From the NCBI GenBank assembly GCA_030620095.1, contig JAUTXW010000878.1, positions 248,001 to 312,000 of the forward strand: a stretch of 64,000 nt of DNA. Reading direction: 5' to 3'. Position numbers and translations under genes: made by a program. This stretch comes from Kuschelorhynchus macadamiae. Lineage: Eukaryota; Arthropoda; Insecta; Coleoptera; Curculionidae. Of this stretch, positions 56,863-64,000 are shown one piece after another. The notes beneath the pieces were generated by a model, which saw only the letters and a list, made by a program, of their open reading frames with translations, did no database searches and was not told where the DNA came from. Position 1 is the first letter of the stretch. Every line of letters starts with the position of its first letter.

Positions 56863-58521
56863 TTAACATTTTTTAGTTGTAGATCGTGCTAAATTGCGAC
56901 CCGAAATCGGCCAGAATTTTTCTCGAATAGATGATAATAATAGTTGAGGTCCCGGGTGCAATAAACAAATATGCTCGTATTCAAAAAGCAATTTAGTAAA
57001 ATGGTGCTTAGAATTTAAAATTGTAGGGTGTTTTTTCTCGGTGGGAAAATCCGAATGCTTTAATCGTCCTCCCACGCGGAGTATGTTCTCATTATCTAAA
57101 AACGGACTCAAATTGCTTATTTTATTATTTGAACTTAAGCCTTCCCCCTTTGATAGTTTTGCAAATTCTTCTGGAAAAGATTGACTTTGTACTGCTCTGA
57201 TCAAACATTGCAATGCTAAACGCACTTCTAACATTGTGAGAGGTCCTTTATTCCGCTCGGACAAACCTTTAGTACAATTGTTTTTGAATCTTAATATATA
57301 CGCCGTCGTACGCTGTAAACGTGAAAATGAAGAAAAACGCTCAAATGGGAAATCATTAGTTTGATTCACTGGAAATGATGAAATACGTAAAGGTTTCAAG
57401 TCCGGTAATTTATCGATACTATGAGTAAGAGAAGGCCATTTCAAGGGATTTACCTTTAGCCAAGAAGGGCCTTGCCACCACTCTGGTGTTTTTAAAATTT
57501 GACTTGGAAATAAACCTCGCGATACCAAGTCAGCTGGATTGTCTTGACTTGGTACGTATCGCCATTCGTTATTTTCTGTCAGAGATTGTATCTCAGCGAC
57601 ACGGTTGCTTACGAATGTCTTTAAAAGATTAGAAGGAGTTTTTAACCATGCCAAACTAATGGTAGAATCTGACCAGTAAATGCATTTTTCGAAATTGAGA
57701 TATATTGACCCTATTACTTTATTTGCTAGTCTGGCTAATAATAGTGCACCGCATAATTCTAACTTTGGAATGATAAGTGACTTTATAGGCGCAACTTTAG
57801 ATTTTGCACATAAAAGGCATATCTTTACATTACTCGTTTGATCAATAGAACGCAAATATATACACGCGCCGTATGCTTTCTCAGAAGCATCCGCAAAACC
57901 ATGGAGTTCAACTATTACGGGATCTTCGCAAACAACATGCCTACTAATTTCCAACTTGCTTAAATTACTTAAATCTTCGCGAAACCGATTCCATTCAAGT
58001 GCTGGGGAATGCGGCAGTGAATCGTCCCATGATAGTTTTTCGGACCATAAGCGTTGCATAAAAATCTTTGCGAGCACAGTACATGGAATAAGAAGACCTA
58101 ATGGATCAAATATTCTAGCTGTTAATGAAAGAACACCTCTTTTCGTACACTTTTGTTCAATTGCAAAATCTTTAACATTATAAAGTAAAACGTCATTTTG
58201 ACAAGACCAAGTTAAACCTAGTGTTTTAGCATTCTCATCCGGTGCAAATTCTAGAATTCCGTGACAAATGTCTGAACCTTGAATGTTTTTTAGTATTTCA
58301 GATTTGTTTGAGAACCATTTTCTAAGTTCAAAACATCCGCTCTGCAGTGCCCTGGAAATTTCTCTGCAAATATACTGCGCATGCTTAATTGTGTCTGCCC
58401 CAGTTAACATGTCATCTACATAGAAATCACGACGACTTATAATGGCAATTTCCGAATTTGTTTCATCGCATTCGTTTGCTAGTTCAAATTCAAAAACAAC
58501 GAATTGCCAAAAAACTAGCAC
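56863..58521 (-). pseudogene. BEL/Pao RT C-terminal part, RNase H and integrase zinc finger
   Basis: The 552-residue frame (listed start is a GTG, not a true start) has FYVDDMLTG at residues 33-41 with the RT aspartates. RNase H follows: ELHGFADASEKAYGACIYL, KLELCGALLLARL, YWSDSTISLAWL and NPADLVSRG, so its acidic residues are present. The C-terminal part has the LRVGGRLKHSDF motif and the integrase HHFTKLLFEYEHICLLHPG. Just upstream (58545-58500) two frame changes scramble the usual TYG-x-x-x-APFLAIRCL block, so the polyprotein is broken. Confidence 0.88.
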
Positions 58522-58545
58522 TTGCTTGACCGTACGTTATTGTTT

Positions 58546-60020
58546 TTAAAATATATGTTTTTCGTTAGGATCAGATCTCCACAATATTTTCTGAAGATTT
58601 CTTTGCGACGGTTCGACTAGTACTTGTCGGTACATTTTTGCTATGTCTGCAGAGACAACAAATGTATGCTTTCGAAATCTTATTAAAATAGATAGTAAGT
58701 CATCCTGCAGAACTGGGCCAATGAGCTGAATATTATTCAAGGACAAACCGTTGCTAGATGGCGCAGACGCGTCGAAAACTACGCGTAATTTAGTTGTTAA
58801 ACTAGATTCGAAAAACACGCCATGATGAGGCATAAAGTACTCGATGTCTGATGTCTCACGGTTGTCATTTTCTAAAGTCATATGATTTAATTTTTCATAT
58901 TCCTGCATGAAACTTACATAAAATTCCCGAAAATCTTCATCTTTACTTAGTTTGCGCTCGGTAGAATAAAATCTTTTTCTGCTTGCTCCCGCGAACTACC
59001 TAGCGACTCTGGTGCTTGCTTTAAAGGTAACATCACAATGAAACGACCTTGTAAATCCCTACGAGTAGTTTTCGCAAAAATATTCTCACATTGGATCTCT
59101 TCTTTAGACATATTTTTAACTAAGCTAAATTTTTCTTTCTCCCAGAATTTAGTTAACATTTTTTGAAGACTTGAATCTGCGCTTAAATTGCACGATATCT
59201 TTTTTGGAATATTTTTAGAGTTACCTATCATGCCCGCCAAAATCCAACCCAATTTAGTTTCTCGCAAAAACGGTAAGTTTTTTCCACACGAAAACTTATT
59301 ATCCCCTAGCAAAACCCAAAATAGATCGGCGCTTATTAGTGTGTCTATGGGCCCTGATGCAAGAAAATCTGGATCAGCTAGTGTGAAATTAATGGGAATA
59401 TTTAAAATATTTACATCAAAATTACTACCGGTGGAAATGTTAGATATTTCAGGGAGAATAAAACATGTTAAAACGGCCTTAAAATTATTGTGTAACGAAT
59501 GAATTTCTACTTGGCATTTATTTTTAATTGCGGAGGACATATTTGCAATTCCAAATACAGACAGATTGCCTCTATCTTTTTGTAAGCCTAGACGCTCACA
59601 CATTTCCGAGGAAATAAAAGAAGATTGTGAGCCGCAGTCTAAAAGTGCTCGTGCTTGATGTAACTCGCCATGTTTATCGTACACATGTATTCTTGCAGTC
59701 GACAAAAAAACGTAACTCGGACCTTGACCTTTATATACACCTTTACTGACCGCGACCGTGCTTTGCTCGTTTTCGACTAGACTATCACGATCTTCTCTTT
59801 TATTTTGGATATTGTTATTTTCCGAATGCAATAAAGAGTTATGCCACGCTTTGCATTTCTTGCAAGGTCCCATTTTGCATTTTTTCCCGGCGTGGTTATC
59901 CCGTAAACAATTCACGCATAATTTTTTATTCTTGACAAAATTAGTTTTGGCATCAACAGATAATTTTGCAAATTTATCGCACGAATAAATCGAGTGGCTT
60001 TCGTTACAAAAATAACACAA
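58546..60020 (-). pseudogene. BEL/Pao zinc knuckles, protease and RT N-terminal part
   Basis: The frame at 60020-58947 starts with CCHC-like knuckles (MCYFCNESHSIYSC; LCVNCLRDNHAGKKC; CKKCKAWHNSLLH). The aspartic protease follows (LLDCGSQSSFISSEMC, usual DSGS as DCGS), then a region ending IDTLISADLFW. A frameshift near 58975 leads to 58908-58546 with the first RT blocks (DIEYFMPHHGVF, LRVVFDASAPSSNG, VVSADIAKMYRQVLVEP, which holds the first RT aspartate). The protease motif is intact, unlike BEL element 1. Confidence 0.87.
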
Positions 60021-60982
60021 AAATTGGCCTGTGACATATGACCTCGTACTTTATACTCGACAGTTTCTAGTACGTCCGCTCGATTTTTTAGAAAACTTGT
60101 GAAATCGTCTAATGACGGTGTTTTGTGTTTCGGTGAGAATTTTTCCCAGTCTATCATTGTTTTATCATCTAATTTTGTGCTTAACATAAATATCAAAAGC
60201 GTATCCCAGTTAGACGTATCCTGACCCAACTGATTTATGGAACATAAATGTTTCGACAACTCATCGATTAACCCTCGTATTTTTAAAGACGATTCTTTAT
60301 GAATATTTTCTAAAGAGAATATGACCTTTAGATGATTGTGAATAAGCAATTTTTTATTATTAAATCTGTCAACGAGTGCGTCCCACGCCACTGAATAACC
60401 ACTTTCGGAAAATTCTACTGCTTTTATTACTTCCGCGGCCTTTCCTTCTAATGAGGCTCTTAAATAATGAAACTTCTGGATACCCGCTAATTCGGTGTTT
60501 TTATTAATGAGTGAATCAAACGTATCTCGAAATTCGATCCAACGTTCGAAGGAGCCACCGAAAGTAGGCAACGGAATATCTGGCAATTTTACTGAAATTT
60601 TAGTATTATTTGAATTTTGATTCGAGTTGTTACTTTGAATAGAATGAGACCCGTGAGAGGATTGTTGATCACTTGTCTCGACGTCATGAGGTAACAAAGA
60701 CTTGGCAACACCTATGTGTTGAAAATACAAGTCTTCAAATTTGACACGCTCGGTATATTGCTCTTCTAACTTTTCGATATCAACAATACTCTCAAGCTCA
60801 CCCTGTATTTCTATAAATTCAAGATAAACATTCTGCATCCGCGCCAATCTCTCGCGTAAACTTAATATTTGAGCATTACTCAAAACATCACTTGCTTTCT
60901 TGTAACCTTCGACAAAATTAATAAAATTTGTTAACGAAGCTTTTAAACCGCCTCGTTTCCTTATAAGACCTTGATCAGCCAT
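59912..60982 (-). pseudogene. BEL/Pao gag, frameshifted near its end
   Basis: An ATG at 60982 opens MADQGLIRKRGGLKASLTNF. The conserved DUF1759 block is at about residues 135-220 (KLPDIPLPTFGGSFERWIEF, NKNTELAGIQKFHYLRASLEG). DUF1758-preceding sequence follows (WDTLLIFMLSTKLDDKT). Around 60010-60030 a one-base change sends the zinc knuckles into another frame, where the 60020-58947 piece picks them up. In BEL/Pao gag and pol normally form one frame, so this shift is damage unless it works as a programmed frameshift. Confidence 0.85.
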
Positions 60983-60990
60983 TCTTATTT

Positions 60991-61233
60991 TACTTACGCC
61001 TATAATATACTATCTTCTGCAACTAGGCTACTAGACTACTAAAACATAACGTCAACAATCAAACCAGAATTCTAGCAATTACACGTCAAATAAACCGATC
61101 ATACCTTTATAATAACCTATTTGTTCAAACTCAAATAAAATAAACCCTGAACTCTGGCCTGGTAAATTGGACTGAATAAAATTGGAAACGGCTCACCTCG
61201 TGTGTTTGCTTCGCTTCAAACCTGTGCTTGCTA
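60991..61233 (-). other. BEL element 2 leader or flank
   Basis: This is noncoding sequence between the gag start and element C copy 2. No primer-binding site of the TGGTCCTTCGAGCC type is found, which suggests loss of the 5' LTR. Confidence 0.4.
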
Positions 61234-63400
61234 CGGTTCGATGTATTTGGCCCTAAACTTCACTGGCCCAAACAGTTAATACCCCTAAAAGACATTTGCC
61301 CGAACCTACATTACACATAACCGTCACTGGCGCTAACAGTCGAAATCCCGACACATTGGAATGCATGGAATTTGTCCTCGGCCTTAAACGTCGAAATACA
61401 TAAATATGTACGCCAATGACGTAAGAAACTTCTGTCACTGTTGCCAAAGTGCGTTATCGTTCAGATGAAGTACATATTTCCGAAAATATTAGTAAAATAA
61501 TATGGTGTTTTTTTATTTATGGTTGATAACATGTTATTAATATTCCTAAATAATAAGTTTTAAATCGTTCTCAAAGAATTTTGTTTATAAAAATAGCAAA
61601 TAGCTACGTATTAATTTTACTGCGTCGTATCAGTGTTAGAATACAATAAAATAAATTTTACTAACATGATGTAAATTGTTAGTCGGTTCGGTTGTGAAAC
61701 ATGCAGAAATAATATGCAAGAATGCAAGCTTTTACTGTGTTCCGGATACGTCCTGAATTCTCAGCTCTTCGCCCATTCAAATGCGATTTCAAGAAAGGGA
61801 GTACTAGAAAGTTAGATTCGGCAATTTAAAAGGACTATCAATATTAGGACATCAGAATAATCAGAAAGTATATTGTAATTTCATATTGGTAAGTCACCTA
61901 GATTCTTTTTTGTGTAGGTATACATTTTTTTCTTAAATGTTCCTCTTCGGATTTTTTACAATATATTGGATTTTTAATGTATAGTGCACGCTAAATGTTA
62001 GTTAAAAGAAAAACCTCAACAAAAACATTTGTATTTGGTTGATAACATGATTTTGACATATAGTTGTGTTTGCATTTTTTACAAAACCATGTAAATTCAT
62101 GGATGTATCATCCACAGTGGACTCCATTTTGGCAAATCGGGGTATGAATCTTAGACAACAATAAAAAATGAAAATCAGCTTTGCATATAAAATTATGAGT
62201 AGACAGACATAGCAGTGAGGAATGGTTCTATGATCCATCTGAGAATAAATACAGAACTGCTGAGGTAATTCATATGTCAAAATAATTAGATATTTTAATA
62301 GAAATGAGGCATTTCTCCTTTTCAAAATATTTTCTTCTTTCAAAGAAAACTTTTAGAAAAATTTGTTAAATAGGTAGCTAAATAAAGTGCTTAGAAGAAA
62401 AATAATATTTTATTTCCTCTTTAAAATTTTAGTTTGTGAAGTTAAAGCCAAAAATGTTATTTCCTGATAAAATGGTGAACGCTTTGCGTCAAATAAAATA
62501 TTTAATCTAGCGTCATTCTGCTATTCTTTAACTTTTTTACAATAAACTTGCTGGGAGACCACTTCGGGAATATCCTGAAAATTTCATCCAAATTGTTGAA
62601 ACCACCGCAGAGTAATCGATATACATACATAAAAAAATACATAGGGTCAAATTGATAACCTCCTTCTTTAGTCTTTTAAAAATTGCATTAATATTTGTGA
62701 CATGGCCATCTAAACAAAATAAAGAAAATGCCTGCAGATCCGCCATTTTTTGTCCGATTTCAAACATTTAAAAACTGATATTCATAGAATTTAAAGTTTT
62801 ATCGGAATGTAAAAATTAATAGATAATAATATATTTTATTCCCATATATGTAGGTACCCATTATATAAATGTCTGTGATTAAGTTATTAAGAATAAGTTT
62901 GAAGACGACTTCATAAAGTCAAATTTTCAATGTGGAATAAAATATTATTTTTTCCTTTTTAGTTTTGTTTTTTTTTTGAAGTTTTTTTATTTTTTATAAA
63001 TATTTATGTTTGGAGAACAAAGCTTTCTGAAGTAGATATTGTGAAGAAACGCCCCAGAAGTGAATCCCATACCTTGTGTCTGTGAAATCGAAACCAAACT
63101 TATTCTTAATTACCTAATCACAAAACTATATTTATGTAATGAGTGTTTTGATGTCTAATACCAAGAGTCTAATGTTTTACTATCTGTATTAATTTGGTGC
63201 TGACTTCACAGACTAAAATTTTCCAGATGGAATAAAATATTATTTTCCATTTTTAGGTGCATTTTTTGAAGTTTTATTTTTTAATACAGTTTTTTATTTC
63301 ATCCTTTTTAGTTCAATTTATATGAGTTTTATTTTAAGTTATATTTAACATTTAAAAACTGACATTCATAGAATTTAAAGTTTTATCGGAATATAAAAAT
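61234..63400. mobile_element. Element C, second copy (left end and following modules)
   Basis: The start GGTTCGATGTATTTGGCCC is followed by CCTAAACTTCACTGGCCCAAACAGTTA. From there the sequence is the reverse complement of 18870-17881 (61234-62343), 15620-15340 (62461-62767) and 16010-15640 (62830-63240). The ~2 kb between 15620 and 17881 in the first copy, with the AT microsatellite and the LINE fragment, is only about 120 bases here, so those parts were later additions or were lost here. The other end lies beyond the window. Confidence 0.65.
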
Positions 63401-64000
63401 GTATAGATGGTACAACTTCTGATTAAATCAAATATATTTATAACATGCCTAAGATAAAACTAGAATAATACTTCCACAAATAAGCATTTAGTATGATCAA
63501 TTTTTTTGAAATTATATGGGCTCATTATTTAAATATAATATGTAGTTTTTTTTTGTTTTCTTTTTAAAATTCAAATAGCATAAGTTCACCAGGACCTGGT
63601 TATTTTTCTAAGTAGTGCAATATCTATTTCATTCATTTCTTTTTTTTTGAATAAGAGTATTAATTTTTTTGAAAGTAATTAAGAAAATTCTTTATTTTTA
63701 GTATGCCTAGGGACGACCACTATGTAATAAGATCACCAACAAGATGTAAGCTCTAGAAAGTTAGTATGTATGTCATTGATTAAAATCTGGCCTTCTTACC
63801 AACTACACCAATTCAGTTATTGCCAGGGGCGAGGCAAGTGAAAACAATCCCTTTGTGAGTTGAGAAGACTGATTACATCATACGAAGAAAATATTTACTG
63901 TAATGTGTTTTAAATAAAGTTAATGTTTAATATAATCTTAGGTTTAGATTTATTCTGAAAATAAACTATATCTTGACATTCACCATTTTGTCAAGTAGGT
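63401..64000. other. Right edge, no gene recognised
   Basis: This is AT-rich sequence, probably still within or beside element C copy 2. A weak pol III A-box-like string on the minus strand near 63800-63830 has no B box. Confidence 0.35.

Larger units (their letters stand above)
55502..60990 (-). mobile_element. BEL/Pao LTR retrotransposon 2, moderately preserved
   Basis: On the minus strand gag (60982-59912), protease/RT (60020-58546), RT/RNase H (58521-56863) and integrase (56825-55887) follow in BEL/Pao order with long open pieces. A polypurine tract and a 3' LTR start lie at 55870-55858 and 55857. No second LTR or primer site is seen on the right, where element C copy 2 begins at about 61234. 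The 5' end is therefore truncated or diverged. Confidence 0.88.

Noticed and set aside
63795..63835. Pol III A-box-like string on the minus strand, possible tRNA or SINE
   Set aside because: No B box, no cloverleaf and no second copy were found.

Overview
The window is AT-rich eukaryotic DNA made almost entirely of transposable elements in various states of decay. I found no ordinary host gene, rRNA, tRNA or CRISPR array. The mix (errantivirus-like Gypsy with env, BEL/Pao, Copia, DIRS, Jockey/CR1-type LINE, mariner/Tc1, TTF-zinc-finger hAT, Polinton-type DNA polymerase) points to an arthropod, most likely an insect. The order cannot be fixed from this sequence.

Region 1 (428-19836) is a stack of nested insertions that can be read from target-site duplications (TSDs). 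A hAT element (436-19828, TSD TAGTTAAA) carries a broken transposase on the minus strand. It was split by a second hAT-like element (3488-19044, TSD GATTGAAG/GATTGAGG). That was split by an unclassified DNA element, here called C (4559-18870, TSD TTGTATTG). C in turn received a DIRS retrotransposon (7253-12256), a LINE (about 12340-15265), a fragment of a second LINE and a 240-base AT microsatellite. The DIRS element is the best-preserved thing in the window: inverted terminal repeats, internal complementary region, and open gag, RT/RNase H and tyrosine recombinase frames with all expected catalytic residues.

Region 2 (19837-34612) has a large inverted repeat (about 19935-20735 and 31660-32880) with ~125-base tandem units. 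The right arm runs into a decayed Polinton-type DNA polymerase B gene. A non-autonomous hAT (22153-31656, TSD CCTTATGA) sits between the arms and was itself hit by an errantivirus-like Gypsy element (23874-31477, TSD CGCA). Inside the Gypsy element is a perfect palindrome with 158-base arms.

Region 3 (34683-42595) is a BEL/Pao element with two similar LTRs, a tRNA-Tyr-type primer site, a mariner element in its leader and a broken gag-pol that lacks the protease core. Region 4 (42596-53134) holds microsatellites, a 54-base tandem array in a GC-richer island, a Copia remnant with its own insertion, two Tc1/mariner remnants and one unassigned ORF. Region 5 (53143-64000) has a hAT with exact TSD and decayed transposase, a second, better preserved BEL/Pao element on the minus strand, and a second copy of element C running off the right edge.

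Most coding pieces are dead: frameshifts, stops and lost catalytic residues. The three DIRS frames overlap in the way typical of that group and could still make a working set of proteins.
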